Below, one piece after another: positions 1 through 7,150 of a DNA stretch of 10,755 nt. The notes beneath the pieces were generated by a model that did not search any database, was not told the DNA's origin, and was given only the letters and a program-made list of their open reading frames with translations. The translations under genes and the position numbers were made by a program. Every line of letters begins with the position of its first letter. The stretch's first letter is position 1. The stretch spans positions 1 to 10,755 of the forward strand of contig JAJYLM010000067.1 in assembly GCA_021787655.1 (NCBI GenBank). Direction: 5' to 3'. Origin of the DNA: a bacterium (GTDB taxonomy: Bacteria; JAMCPX01).

Positions 1-300
1 CGGAATTTGATCCTGACGCCGGTGACGCAGGCCCGTATCGTTCCGAACGTGTACGTCACCTCGCCGCTCGTGGAGACCAACAAGCTCGTATCTCCGGGCG
101 GGATACTGCTGCCGGTCGCCAACTATGGACCGCCGGTACACCAGGCCTCCTTCACAGTCCGCTGTCAAAGGAAGATAGCCTCGGTAAAAAGCCTGAGGTA
201 CGGCAGCAGGACATTCAAACAGACAAACGGGATGGTGAGTTTCAGTCTGCCGGTGGACCTGACCGATTTCATTGTCCTGACCCCGGCCCGTAAAAAGTAA
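1..300 (+). CDS. 3' end of an unidentified gene; beta-rich C-terminal domain, possibly from a glycoside hydrolase
   Basis: An open frame runs in from the left edge (frame 1) to a TAA at 298-300, giving the last 99 residues of a protein whose start lies outside the window; the internal TTG at 7 is unlikely to be the real start. The visible part alternates short hydrophobic strands with turns and ends with a segment containing SLPVDLTDFIVLTP. This looks like the small beta-sandwich domain that closes many glycoside hydrolases and related carbohydrate-active proteins, where a 'DLTDFIVL'-like strand is common. That assignment is from pattern only; no catalytic residues are visible and the domain alone cannot fix a substrate. 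There is no membrane segment. It is convergent with the leftward operon that ends at 421. I am confident it is coding and unsure of its function. Confidence 0.6.
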   Translation, partial: RNLILTPVTQARIVPNVYVTSPLVETNKLVSPGGILLPVANYGPPVHQASFTVRCQRKIASVKSLRYGSRTFKQTNGMVSFSLPVDLTDFIVLTPARKK

Positions 301-302
301 CT

Positions 303-334
303 CCCCTCTTCTGCAAAAGGGGTTTGCAGAAAAG
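303..334. terminator. Hairpin just after the first gene; possible terminator without a T-tract
   Basis: TTCTGCAAA (309-317) and TTTGCAGAA (323-331) form a perfect 9-bp stem with a 5-nt AGGGG loop, starting 9 nt after the stop at 300. A competing stem pairs CCCCT (303-307) with AGGGG (318-322). Neither strand carries a T-run right after the stem, so this is not a textbook intrinsic terminator. Its place between two convergent gene ends makes a termination or 3'-end-protecting role reasonable, but that is inference. Confidence 0.35.
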
Positions 335-365
335 ACAGGCAGATGCAGCGTACCCTTCAGCGTCA

Positions 366-386
366 CCCCTCTGAAGATACGAGGGG
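366..386. terminator. Second GC-rich hairpin in the convergent gap; weak terminator candidate
   Basis: CCCCTC (366-371) pairs with GAGGGG (381-386) across a 9-nt loop, giving a 6-bp GC-rich stem 35 nt beyond the stop codon of the leftward operon. An alternative stem, CTTCAG (355-360) with CTGAAG (371-376), would compete with it. No T-tract follows on either strand. It could serve the leftward operon, but the evidence is structural only. Confidence 0.25.
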
Positions 387-420
387 CCGGGGGCGTTATG
401 AACTTCCGGATGAACCAGGA

Positions 421-966
421 TTAACGCGGTGGAATGTTGTTGATATACTTTTCGAGTCCCCTGTAGATCATCGTAAAATTCGGCTCTACGAGCGAATAGA
501 GGATGTTCGATATCTGCTCGTTGATCTTTTTCTTGAGCACCGTTGGAATCAGCGGGTAGTGCAGGAAATTCACGTCGATCTCGCCTTCGAGCTTTACAGC
601 CGTGGCGTCACCCTCTGCAATAAACGTGTCTGTTCCGCTCATCCTGATGTAATCCTTGAAAATGAACGGCTCATAGCTCCACGCGCATACCTGCGTGTCA
701 TTCTTCCACTCTGCCCTGTCGATCCATGACATATCAGCGACCTTGATGATCTGACCGATGATATCGGGCAGTACATGCTTGCCCTGCCAGTGGCTCGTTA
801 CGAACACCGAATTGCCCGATTCTTTCCTCTCGAGTATTTTCATACCGACGATGTTGGGCAGATAGACGACGATCTTGTCGATGTGATCACGCATGGTTTC
901 ATACGCCAACGTACTGAGGACTGCTACTCTAATCGTGTATTCAAAATGCATATTTTGTTGTGCCAT
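421..966 (-). CDS. SRPBCC (START/Bet v1-like) domain protein
   Basis: A 181-residue protein with the layout of the helix-grip fold. A first strand (HFEYTIRVAV, about residues 7-16) is followed by a helix and 'YLPNIVGMKILER', the usual place where SRPBCC proteins go from helix alpha-2 into strand beta-2. Several strands come next (about 50-130), then a long C-terminal helix (about 141-176, from VLKKKINEQ to the end). Such proteins hold hydrophobic ligands in a cavity; relatives act as lipid carriers, aromatase/cyclases or coenzyme Q-binding proteins. No specific substrate can be read from this one. It lies 57 nt downstream of two flavoprotein genes on the same strand and is probably co-transcribed, with a possible promoter of its own. 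The start is uncertain: AGGGA abuts the ATG at 966, and a second ATG at 951 would give a 176-residue protein beginning right at strand 1. No signal peptide or membrane helix is seen. Confidence 0.75.
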   Translation of the reverse strand: MAQQNMHFEYTIRVAVLSTLAYETMRDHIDKIVVYLPNIVGMKILERKESGNSVFVTSHWQGKHVLPDIIGQIIKVADMSWIDRAEWKNDTQVCAWSYEPFIFKDYIRMSGTDTFIAEGDATAVKLEGEIDVNFLHYPLIPTVLKKKINEQISNILYSLVEPNFTMIYRGLEKYINNIPPR

Positions 967-981
967 TCCCTGTTCTGCTTC

Positions 982-1010
982 ATCTAACCCTTTCTCCGGA
1001 AGCCGGTCAA
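982..1010 (-). promoter_or_regulatory. Candidate promoter for the SRPBCC gene
   Basis: Reading the minus strand, TTGACC (plus coordinates 1005-1010; 5 of 6 to the sigma-70 -35 consensus) is followed after exactly 17 nt by TTAGAT (982-987; 3 of 6 to the -10 consensus). This places a start of transcription a few nucleotides upstream of the ATG at 966. The -10 is weak and the leader would be very short, so the SRPBCC gene may simply be the third gene of the leftward operon. Confidence 0.3.
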
Positions 1011-1023
1011 CACCTTTTTTAAA

Positions 1024-2301
1024 TCACGTCCGCACCGCACGCGAAGGAAGATGCCTGAAAAAACTGTACCCGAGCCTCGACAGTTCTTTGAAACCGGCAA
1101 GCTCGCCGATGACCTCGCGATAGGTGCCTTCGCCCGAGACGACCTTGAACAGAACGTTCTTCAGACGCTGATCGCTGCGTGCCATGCTGATGACCTGTTC
1201 GACAAAACCGGTCTTTATCGAGACCATGACGAGCATACGGAAGAGTCTCCCGTAGAAAAAGTCGGCGCGCAGATGATCGAACGCTGCCGGATAGGCAGCC
1301 AGGTCCGTTGCCGATATACCGTCCCTGATCATGACCTCAGCCGCCTTCGTGCCGGTTTCAAGAGCGACATTGATCCCCTTGCCCTTGTACGGCCGTATCA
1401 GGCCTGTCGCATCACCGGCTGCTGCAAACCGGTCCCCGATGATCCCGTGAGCCGGCCGGATGGGATACTTGCCTTTATAGTAGTCGATCCCGCCCAGCGG
1501 CAGGTCCTTCAGGAGGCTGCGTGCAGGAGCATATCTGAGGAAATTGTCCATGTCGCCAGACGTCAGATTCCTCCCTGCGATGTTGATGATGATGTGGTCG
1601 CCCTTGGGTGTGATCGCCCCGAATTCGATGTTGCGGAGTTCGAGCGGAATGAATGCGTGGATCCTGCTGCCGAACCGCTGCTGCAGTATGTCCATATCGA
1701 GGTGCGTTTTGGCAACGAGCGTATCCAGCACCTTCGGAGGCCGCTGGTAGCGGAAGGAATGACGGGAGGACTGTTCGAGAGCATCGGCGATCCCATCGTC
1801 AAGTCCGAATGCGCCCACCACTGCGTCTGCCCGCAGGAAGCGGTCCTCGGAATAGACCTTCACCCCGGTGTCCCTGTCGAACTCGATACCGGTCACCCGG
1901 GACCGGACGATCTGTGCACCCAGTTCCTGTGCCGTACCGAGCATGAAACGGTCGAACAATATCCTCCTCGTTGCGTACGTGCCCCGTTCGCCGGAAAGCT
2001 CAAGCGCGCCGCCGCCCGACGAATACAGCATGTAGCTCGATATCTCCCGTTTGATGAGGTGTCCGGGAAACGGCATTTCAAGGTCGCGTTCGAAGATCTC
2101 GACAATGGGATGGGAAAGCACGCCTACGCACTGGTTGTAGTGATGGTCGAAGTCTTTGCCCTCGAAGATGACAACATTGACCTTGATGCGTTTCTTTGCC
2201 GCTTCCTTGATCAGCTTGATCGCTGCCGCACTGCCGGCAGGTCCGCCTCCGATGACAGCGATGGTCGAGCCGTCGACGATCTTAAGATTATCGTTTTTCA
2301 T
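1024..2301 (-). CDS. Geranylgeranyl reductase-family FAD-dependent oxidoreductase (second of the pair)
   Basis: A 425-residue flavoprotein of the geranylgeranyl reductase / FixC-like group (COG0644 type). The N-terminal FAD Rossmann motif is TIAVIGGGPAGSAAA (residues 13-27), with the ribose-binding acidic residue Glu47 ending strand 2 (VVIFEG). The second FAD motif is at 294-300 (AAAGDATG region), followed by RPYKGKGINVALETG (303-317), as in the family. The substrate-domain motif region has a single cysteine, QCVGVL (Cys58). Relatives reduce double bonds in isoprenoid chains of lipids, chlorophyll or quinones; the substrate here is unknown. A hydrophobic stretch around 351-372 may help membrane contact. 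The ATG at 2301 is well supported: AAAGGGG lies 5 nt upstream and the start overlaps the TGA of the preceding gene (ATGA, 4 nt), so the two are probably translationally coupled. It is not a duplicate read of its neighbour: both FAD motifs are kept but the rest differs strongly. Confidence 0.85.
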   Translation of the reverse strand: MKNDNLKIVDGSTIAVIGGGPAGSAAAIKLIKEAAKKRIKVNVVIFEGKDFDHHYNQCVGVLSHPIVEIFERDLEMPFPGHLIKREISSYMLYSSGGGALELSGERGTYATRRILFDRFMLGTAQELGAQIVRSRVTGIEFDRDTGVKVYSEDRFLRADAVVGAFGLDDGIADALEQSSRHSFRYQRPPKVLDTLVAKTHLDMDILQQRFGSRIHAFIPLELRNIEFGAITPKGDHIIINIAGRNLTSGDMDNFLRYAPARSLLKDLPLGGIDYYKGKYPIRPAHGIIGDRFAAAGDATGLIRPYKGKGINVALETGTKAAEVMIRDGISATDLAAYPAAFDHLRADFFYGRLFRMLVMVSIKTGFVEQVISMARSDQRLKNVLFKVVSGEGTYREVIGELAGFKELSRLGYSFFRHLPSRAVRT

Positions 2302-3632
2302 AGTTTCCCCTTTCCTCTGCCGAACGACCGCATCAGCAGTCGCAGGCCTCCGGTAACCGTCAGCAGGCTCCTCAAAATGGCCCTGTATGGCTTATCACCG
2401 ACAAACATATGCCATGTTATATTGGATATCCACTGCTTTTCCACAGGTAGTTCACGTTCTTCCCGGATCAGAGAGATAACCCCTTTGCCGAGGTGCCTGT
2501 CCGAGGCAGTTATCTTGTGCAGAAAAAAGATCGCCTTTCCGTACCTGTTGTCCCGGGCAAAGGTTGTTATACAATTCCGGTCATAGTCCTCCCGGAACGC
2601 CGCTTCATCGATCCCCTTCAGCAGCGCTGTTTCAGCAGCACAGCGCGAGGTTATGAACGCAGACTCGATCCCGTTCTTCATGTACCTCGACACACTTGCA
2701 TCGCCGATCATGACGACGCGCGTATGATACGGCAGGTGTGCTGCAGTCACCGGCAGACGCGGATGACAGTGGCAGAGCTGCCTGAGGTCCTGTCCCTGGA
2801 CAGCCCCCAGGGTCCTGTCGAGACCGAGGACCTTGAGTTCATCCATCAGCTCCGCAAACTTCACGTGCCTGCCGATGCCGCTCACGGTCAGATACCTGCC
2901 CTTGGGTATAAACGCCGTAAACAGGAACCGGGAGTGCCTGCGTGAGAAGATGTTGATCGATCGTGTAAAATCGCTTTCCGGCGGTGCCATGAGCTCTGTC
3001 TGGCAGGTGTGCCAGTAGTGCGGTTCCGCATAGCCGAACCCGAATTTCCTGCTCAGGGTGGAATTGACGCCGAACGCACCGACCACCAGGGCTGCCGTCA
3101 ATTCCTGGGGCTGGTTCTTTTCATCCGTATACCGTACCACGCATGCCCCGTGAACAGGGTCGTCTGGGATGACGATTTCGGTGACCGTGCCGTGCAGCAC
3201 GCTGGCCCCGGTCTTCTGCGCCTGGCTGAGCATAAACGAATCGAAGCCCGTATAGCCTTCAGACGACGGTTCCCTGCGCGGGCCCATGCCCCTGAACACA
3301 GTGTAGACCCTGGATGAAGGACGGTGGATATGCGCATCCATGCCGTTGATATTGAGCCTGAACCCCTCCACATTCTGACGGATGACCTTGCTGTCCATGA
3401 TAATGTCGAGGCCTGATATCATGTTCACGATGTTTCCACCGAGCACACCGGCGCACATATTGCACCCCACGGGCCCGTGGGTTAAGAAGGTTTTACGCTC
3501 CAGGATGACCACCTGCAGGGATATGCCGTGCTTTTTGCACAGCCCGGCCATGTGCATGGCAAAGAAACTGCCTGCAGGCCCGCCACCGAGGATGGCTATG
3601 GTATCACCGTCTTTGAGTTGCAGATGTCCCAT
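2298..3632 (-). CDS. Geranylgeranyl reductase-family FAD-dependent oxidoreductase (first of the pair, CxxC-bearing)
   Basis: A 444-residue protein from the chosen start. FAD binding is shown by TIAILGGGPAGSFFA (11-25), Glu45 at the end of strand 2 (VVILERK) and the second motif VVMIGDASVS (307-316) followed by KNGIESAF. The motif near residues 53-64, GPVGCNMCAGVL, has two cysteines (Cys57, Cys60), at the place where geranylgeranyl reductases carry a conserved cysteine near the flavin. Family knowledge points to reduction of isoprenoid or similar lipid-like substrates; the actual substrate is not visible. The frame stays open to an ATG at 3701 (23 residues more), but I chose 3632 because it puts the protein start the same distance ahead of the GGGPAG motif as in the partner gene. 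The start lacks a clear ribosome binding site. It is the first gene of the leftward unit and divergent from glgC, and its stop overlaps the next start by 4 nt. Confidence 0.82.
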   Translation of the reverse strand: MGHLQLKDGDTIAILGGGPAGSFFAMHMAGLCKKHGISLQVVILERKTFLTHGPVGCNMCAGVLGGNIVNMISGLDIIMDSKVIRQNVEGFRLNINGMDAHIHRPSSRVYTVFRGMGPRREPSSEGYTGFDSFMLSQAQKTGASVLHGTVTEIVIPDDPVHGACVVRYTDEKNQPQELTAALVVGAFGVNSTLSRKFGFGYAEPHYWHTCQTELMAPPESDFTRSINIFSRRHSRFLFTAFIPKGRYLTVSGIGRHVKFAELMDELKVLGLDRTLGAVQGQDLRQLCHCHPRLPVTAAHLPYHTRVVMIGDASVSRYMKNGIESAFITSRCAAETALLKGIDEAAFREDYDRNCITTFARDNRYGKAIFFLHKITASDRHLGKGVISLIREERELPVEKQWISNITWHMFVGDKPYRAILRSLLTVTGGLRLLMRSFGRGKGKL

Positions 3633-3638
3633 GCTGAA

Positions 3639-3644
3639 AGTATA
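3639..3644 (-). promoter_or_regulatory. Possible -10 element for the leftward operon
   Basis: On the minus strand TATACT (5 of 6 to TATAAT) lies 6 nt ahead of the ATG at 3632. No good -35 box is found at 16-18 nt (best about 3 of 6). If used, transcription would begin at or next to the ATG and the message would be nearly leaderless, which fits the absence of a Shine-Dalgarno sequence. This is suggestive only. Confidence 0.25.
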
Positions 3645-3700
3645 CCCGAATGCAGGGCAAAAATCCACCGTCACCCGGTAAACGTTCGGGGTACTTTCCA

Positions 3701-3730
3701 TTGACTCTGTTCACGCAATAATGGTATTTT
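3701..3730 (+). promoter_or_regulatory. Candidate sigma-70-type promoter of the glycogen operon
   Basis: TTGACT (3701-3706; 5 of 6 to the -35 consensus) and TATTTT (3725-3730; 4 of 6 to the -10 consensus) are separated by 18 nt. The -10 ends only 5 nt before the glgC ATG, so the transcript would have almost no leader. It sits in the 103-bp divergent region, the only gap available for driving the tightly packed operon from glgC onward within this window. Confidence 0.4.
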
Positions 3731-3735
3731 GAGGC

Positions 3736-4968
3736 ATGATCAGTAAAAGGATACTTGTCATGATCCTTGCCGGAGGTGAGGGGAAACGGCTGCATCCTCT
3801 TACCCAGGACAGGGCCAAGCCTGCGGTGCCCTTCGGAGGCAGGTACAGGATTATCGACTTTGCCCTGAGCAACTTTATCAACTCCGGTTTTTACAAGATC
3901 AAGGTCCTGACCCAGTATAAATCCGAATCGCTCAACTCCCACATAGCACGGGCGTGGCACCTCTCGCCTTCCATCGGACATTCCATCGATCTCGTCCCTG
4001 CACAGATGCGCATCGGGAAAGACTGGTACCGCGGTACTGCGGATGCAGTCTACCAGAACCTGAACCTCGTCCAGGACGAGAAAGCAGACATCGTGTGCGT
4101 GTTCGGCGGCGACCATGTGTATAAGATGGACGTGCGGCAGATCATCGACTTCCACATCAAGAAGAACGCGCAGATCACGGTGTCCGCAGTCCCGTATCCC
4201 CTGAAAGAGGCAAGCTCGTACGGCATCATCGAGATCGACCGTGACTACAACATCACCGGTTTCAAGGAAAAACCCCAGCACCCGAAGCCCATGCCACACA
4301 GGGCCGATATGGCGTTGTGCTCTATGGGAAACTATGTTTTTAACACGGACATACTGATGAGACTACTCGCGGAAGACCAAAAGAAGGACTCCAGCCACGA
4401 CTTCGGCAGGGACCTGATACCTGCGGCAGTCAAAACATCCACGGTCAAGGCGTACGACTTCTCGAAGAACCTCATCCCCGGGGAAGACAAGGGTGCATCG
4501 GGCTACTGGAGGGACGTCGGTGAGATAGACAGCTACTGGCTCGCAAACATGGACCTCGTGTCCGTGACACCGAGACTGAACCTGTACAATTTCGAGTGGC
4601 CTATCAGGACGTTCTACCCGCCCTACCCTCCTGCAAAATTCGTGTTCGCCGATGAAGACACCAAACGTATCGGTATAGCGACGGACTCCATGGTTGCCGA
4701 GGGATGCATCATCAGCGGCGGACAGATCAACAGGACCATCCTGTTCCCGGGCGTGAGGATAAATTCGTTCTCAACGGTCGAGGACTCGGTCCTGTTCGAA
4801 CGGGTTGATGTGGGGAGGTACGCCCGGGTCAGGAGGGCGATCATCGACAAGGATGTGAAGATCATGCCGAACGCATCGATCGGCTACGACCTTGAAAAGG
4901 ACAAGAAGAGGTTTACAGTATCCGACAAGGGCATTGTCGTTATTCCGAAAGGGACGGTCGTGGAGTAA
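3736..4968 (+). CDS. glgC: Glucose-1-phosphate adenylyltransferase (ADP-glucose pyrophosphorylase)
   Basis: GlgC makes ADP-glucose and pyrophosphate from ATP and glucose-1-phosphate, the committed step of bacterial glycogen synthesis, in the cytoplasm. The 410-residue length is normal. The nucleotidyltransferase domain begins with LAGGEGKRLHPLTQDRAKPA (11-30); Lys28 matches the conserved RAKPAV lysine linked to effector/ATP binding in E. coli GlgC. WYRGTADAVYQN (97-108) is the substrate-binding motif, GGDHVYKMD (124-132) carries the catalytic Asp126, and FKEKP (176-180) carries Lys179, the equivalent of the glucose-1-phosphate-binding lysine. GYWRDVGEIDSYW near 256-268 is also typical. The C-terminal third is a left-handed beta-helix, the regulatory and assembly domain in this family. 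I kept the ATG at 3736 even though GAGG is only 1 nt away. The better-spaced ATG at 3760 would delete the first Rossmann strand (RILVMIL). First gene of the operon. Confidence 0.97.
   Translation: MISKRILVMILAGGEGKRLHPLTQDRAKPAVPFGGRYRIIDFALSNFINSGFYKIKVLTQYKSESLNSHIARAWHLSPSIGHSIDLVPAQMRIGKDWYRGTADAVYQNLNLVQDEKADIVCVFGGDHVYKMDVRQIIDFHIKKNAQITVSAVPYPLKEASSYGIIEIDRDYNITGFKEKPQHPKPMPHRADMALCSMGNYVFNTDILMRLLAEDQKKDSSHDFGRDLIPAAVKTSTVKAYDFSKNLIPGEDKGASGYWRDVGEIDSYWLANMDLVSVTPRLNLYNFEWPIRTFYPPYPPAKFVFADEDTKRIGIATDSMVAEGCIISGGQINRTILFPGVRINSFSTVEDSVLFERVDVGRYARVRRAIIDKDVKIMPNASIGYDLEKDKKRFTVSDKGIVVIPKGTVVE
4962..4965 (+). promoter_or_regulatory. Ribosome binding site for the first GH57 gene
   Basis: GGAG lies inside the last glgC codons, 4 nt ahead of the ATG at 4970. 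It supports this start over the earlier in-frame start at 4892, which would extend the protein 26 residues into glgC and put them ahead of the normal GH57 N-terminus. Confidence 0.65.
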
Positions 4969-4969
4969 T

Positions 4970-7150
4970 ATGTCAGAACTCTCCATAGCATTCCTCTGGC
5001 ACATGCATCAGCCGGTGTACAAGGACCCTTTTACGGGCAAGTACACACTCCCGTGGGTGCGGCTTCACGGGATAAAGGCATACTATGACATGCCGTCGGT
5101 CGTGAAACAGTACCCCGGCATCAGGGTCAACATCAACATGGTCCCCTCGCTCGTTGAGCAGCTGGCAGACTATGCTTCGGGCAGCGCTCAGGACGTCTTC
5201 TATGAGTATTCGGTAAAACCCGCTGCAGATCTGGATACCGACGACAAGGCATTCATCCTGAAATATTTTTTCATGAGCAACTGGGAAACCATGGTCAAGC
5301 CCTACCCCCGCTATTTCGAACTGCTGCTCAAACGGGGTAAGAGCCCCAATGACCTCGATATCGAAAACATGGCCGCCACGTTCAACAAGCAGGATATCCT
5401 CGATCTCCAGGTATGGTTCAACCTCTCGTGGTTCGGCTTCATGGCAGTGAACGACTATCCGCAGCTTGCCGCGCTGAAAGAAAAGCAAAAGGGCTTCACG
5501 GAACAGGACAAGAAGTATGTGCTCGATACACAGCTCGAAATCATACGGAAGCTGTTCCCCCTGTACCGGGACCTGCACACCGCGGGACAGATCGAGATAA
5601 CGACCAGCCCCTTCTATCACACCATCATGCCGCTGCTGTATGATTCCGATACGGCGCGCAGGTGCATGCCCAAGGCTGTCCTGCCCAAGCGGGTGAGCTA
5701 TCCGGAAGACGTCCTTGCACAGTTGAAGCTGGGCAGGCAGTACATCGCGGACCACCTGGGCGTAGCACCGAAAGGTCTGTGGCCGTCCGAGGGTTCCGTG
5801 TCGCCGGAGATCATCCCCATGGTACGCGAGGCAGGCTTTGAGTGGATGGTCAGCGACGAGGAACTTTTGTTCGCATCCATCAATAAGGAACGCGCAGGCG
5901 AGTACCTGTACAAGCCGTACCGGGCGGTCTACAAGAATGCCGACATCTCGATCGTGTTCAGGGACAAAGGCATCTCCAATTTCATCAGCTTCGACTGTGC
6001 ACGCTATGCGCTCCGGGAAGACGCTGTCGAAGAACTGCGGCGGCAAATCCTGGGGGTCAGGAACTACCTTACCGGCAAGCATATGGATGACGGCATCGTC
6101 GTCATCGCTTTGGACGGCGAAAACCCGTGGGAATACTACATCTACGGCGGCAGGCGGTTCCTCAACAGCATGTACGGCATGCTTGAAAAAACGGAAGAGA
6201 TACAGACGACGACCATATCGTCGTACCTCGGGTCTCACAAGCCTGCGGACACCATCGACAACCTTGCGACCGGTTCGTGGATCAACAAGCGGTTCGACAT
6301 TTGGATCGGCCAGGAAGAAAAAAACCTCGCGTGGGACTACCTCGGTGCCACCCGCGAATATTTCAAACAGAACGCCCAGGGACTCTCCGCGGAACAGACG
6401 CAACGGGCGTTAAAACACCTGTATACTGCCGAGGGAAGCGACTGGTTCTGGTGGTACGGGGACACCTTCTACACGGCGAACGAAGAAGAGTTCGACCGTC
6501 TGTTCCGGAAGAACCTCAAGAAGGTTCTGGAGATCATAAAAAAGCCCATGCTCGATTTTCTCCACACCCCGGTCATCGCCCTTTCCGAGGCCCAGCTCAA
6601 CGAGCAGCCGCTCGGTTTCATAACACCGAAGCTCGACGGCGTACCGACGGACTACTACGAATGGGCGGGCGGTGCTGTCTGCTACAACATCTCGACGACC
6701 GGCAGGCACAATCCTGAGCCGTTTGCGCACCGGATCTATTACGGCTTCGATCCGGACAACCTGTACCTGCGCATCGATCACAACAGGACGAAGATCGAAA
6801 ACGAGAAATACAATGTGTTCTTTGCGATCAATATCTTCGATCACAGCTTTGAATACCGCGTCATCATTCCGATCAAACACATCCTCGATTCAAAGCCGTA
6901 CTACGAACTGCACTATGCAAAAGACCAGATCGTCTTCGATTTCGTCAAGGTCAGCGATTCCATCGCAATCCGGAAGATCATCGAGCTGAAGATCCCGTTC
7001 GCGGACATCCAGGCAACGCCGGGCCTGAAGCTCAACATGATCATCAGTGCGCGCGACGGGGACGTTGAACTCGAGAAGTATCCTGCCAAGGGCATCATCG
7101 GCATTGTCGTCCCGGACCAGGACTACCCGAAAAAGATGTGGAGCGTCTGA
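4970..7150 (+). CDS. GH57 alpha-amylase/amylopullulanase-type glycoside hydrolase with C-terminal beta domain
   Basis: A 726-residue retaining GH57 enzyme acting on alpha-glucans. The five conserved regions are visible: HMHQP (11-15); GQIEITTSPFYH (206-217); GLWPSEGSVS (269-278), where Glu274 should be the nucleophile; ALDGENPWEYY (380-390), where Asp382 should be the acid/base; and EGSDWFWWYGD (488-498). The GLWPSEGS and ALDGENPW versions are those of the amylase/amylopullulanase branch (COG1449), not of GH57 branching enzymes. Residues about 551-726 form a separate beta-rich domain (DYYEWAGGAVCYN, FDPDNLYLRIDHN) resembling the glucodextranase/DOMON-like module attached to archaeal GH57 pullulanases, probably for glucan binding. 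There is no signal peptide, so it should act on internal glycogen or maltodextrin. The gene starts 1 nt after glgC and its TGA overlaps the next ATG by one base. Whether it cuts alpha-1,4, alpha-1,6 or both cannot be told from motifs. Confidence 0.92.
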   Translation: MSELSIAFLWHMHQPVYKDPFTGKYTLPWVRLHGIKAYYDMPSVVKQYPGIRVNINMVPSLVEQLADYASGSAQDVFYEYSVKPAADLDTDDKAFILKYFFMSNWETMVKPYPRYFELLLKRGKSPNDLDIENMAATFNKQDILDLQVWFNLSWFGFMAVNDYPQLAALKEKQKGFTEQDKKYVLDTQLEIIRKLFPLYRDLHTAGQIEITTSPFYHTIMPLLYDSDTARRCMPKAVLPKRVSYPEDVLAQLKLGRQYIADHLGVAPKGLWPSEGSVSPEIIPMVREAGFEWMVSDEELLFASINKERAGEYLYKPYRAVYKNADISIVFRDKGISNFISFDCARYALREDAVEELRRQILGVRNYLTGKHMDDGIVVIALDGENPWEYYIYGGRRFLNSMYGMLEKTEEIQTTTISSYLGSHKPADTIDNLATGSWINKRFDIWIGQEEKNLAWDYLGATREYFKQNAQGLSAEQTQRALKHLYTAEGSDWFWWYGDTFYTANEEEFDRLFRKNLKKVLEIIKKPMLDFLHTPVIALSEAQLNEQPLGFITPKLDGVPTDYYEWAGGAVCYNISTTGRHNPEPFAHRIYYGFDPDNLYLRIDHNRTKIENEKYNVFFAINIFDHSFEYRVIIPIKHILDSKPYYELHYAKDQIVFDFVKVSDSIAIRKIIELKIPFADIQATPGLKLNMIISARDGDVELEKYPAKGIIGIVVPDQDYPKKMWSV
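7140..7143 (+). promoter_or_regulatory. Ribosome binding site that fixes the second GH57 start
   Basis: GGAG lies 6 nt ahead of the ATG at 7150. An in-frame GTG at 7138 overlaps this site and has no Shine-Dalgarno of its own, so the protein should begin MDKLDFHF at 7150. The arrangement TGATG couples it to the upstream GH57 gene. Confidence 0.7.

Noticed and set aside
393..427. GCGTTA (393-398) and TAACGC (422-427) as a terminator or operator
   Set aside because: Only 6 bp with a 23-nt spacer, overlapping the stop codon of the SRPBCC gene, and no T-tract; likely chance.
1051..2586. A 511-codon open frame on the plus strand opposite the flavoprotein genes
   Set aside because: It lies antisense to two genes with clear FAD motifs and family-length proteins, crosses their junction, and its translation has no recognisable domain. 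It is a by-product of GC-rich codon use.
3633..3701. Extending the first flavoprotein to the ATG at 3701
   Set aside because: The extra 23 residues have no counterpart in the partner gene, where the FAD motif begins about 12 residues from the start. The ATG at 3701 has no ribosome binding site either. It cannot be fully excluded.
3604..4299. A 231-codon minus-strand open frame spanning the divergent promoter region and the start of glgC
   Set aside because: It overlaps highly conserved glgC codons and runs over the whole promoter region and the start of the flavoprotein gene in another frame; no domain is seen.
4973..6403. A 476-codon open frame on the minus strand opposite the first GH57 gene
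   Set aside because: The plus-strand frame contains all five GH57 regions with the catalytic residues; the antisense translation is rich in repeated Val/Asp/His/Arg with no domain and no plausible operon context.
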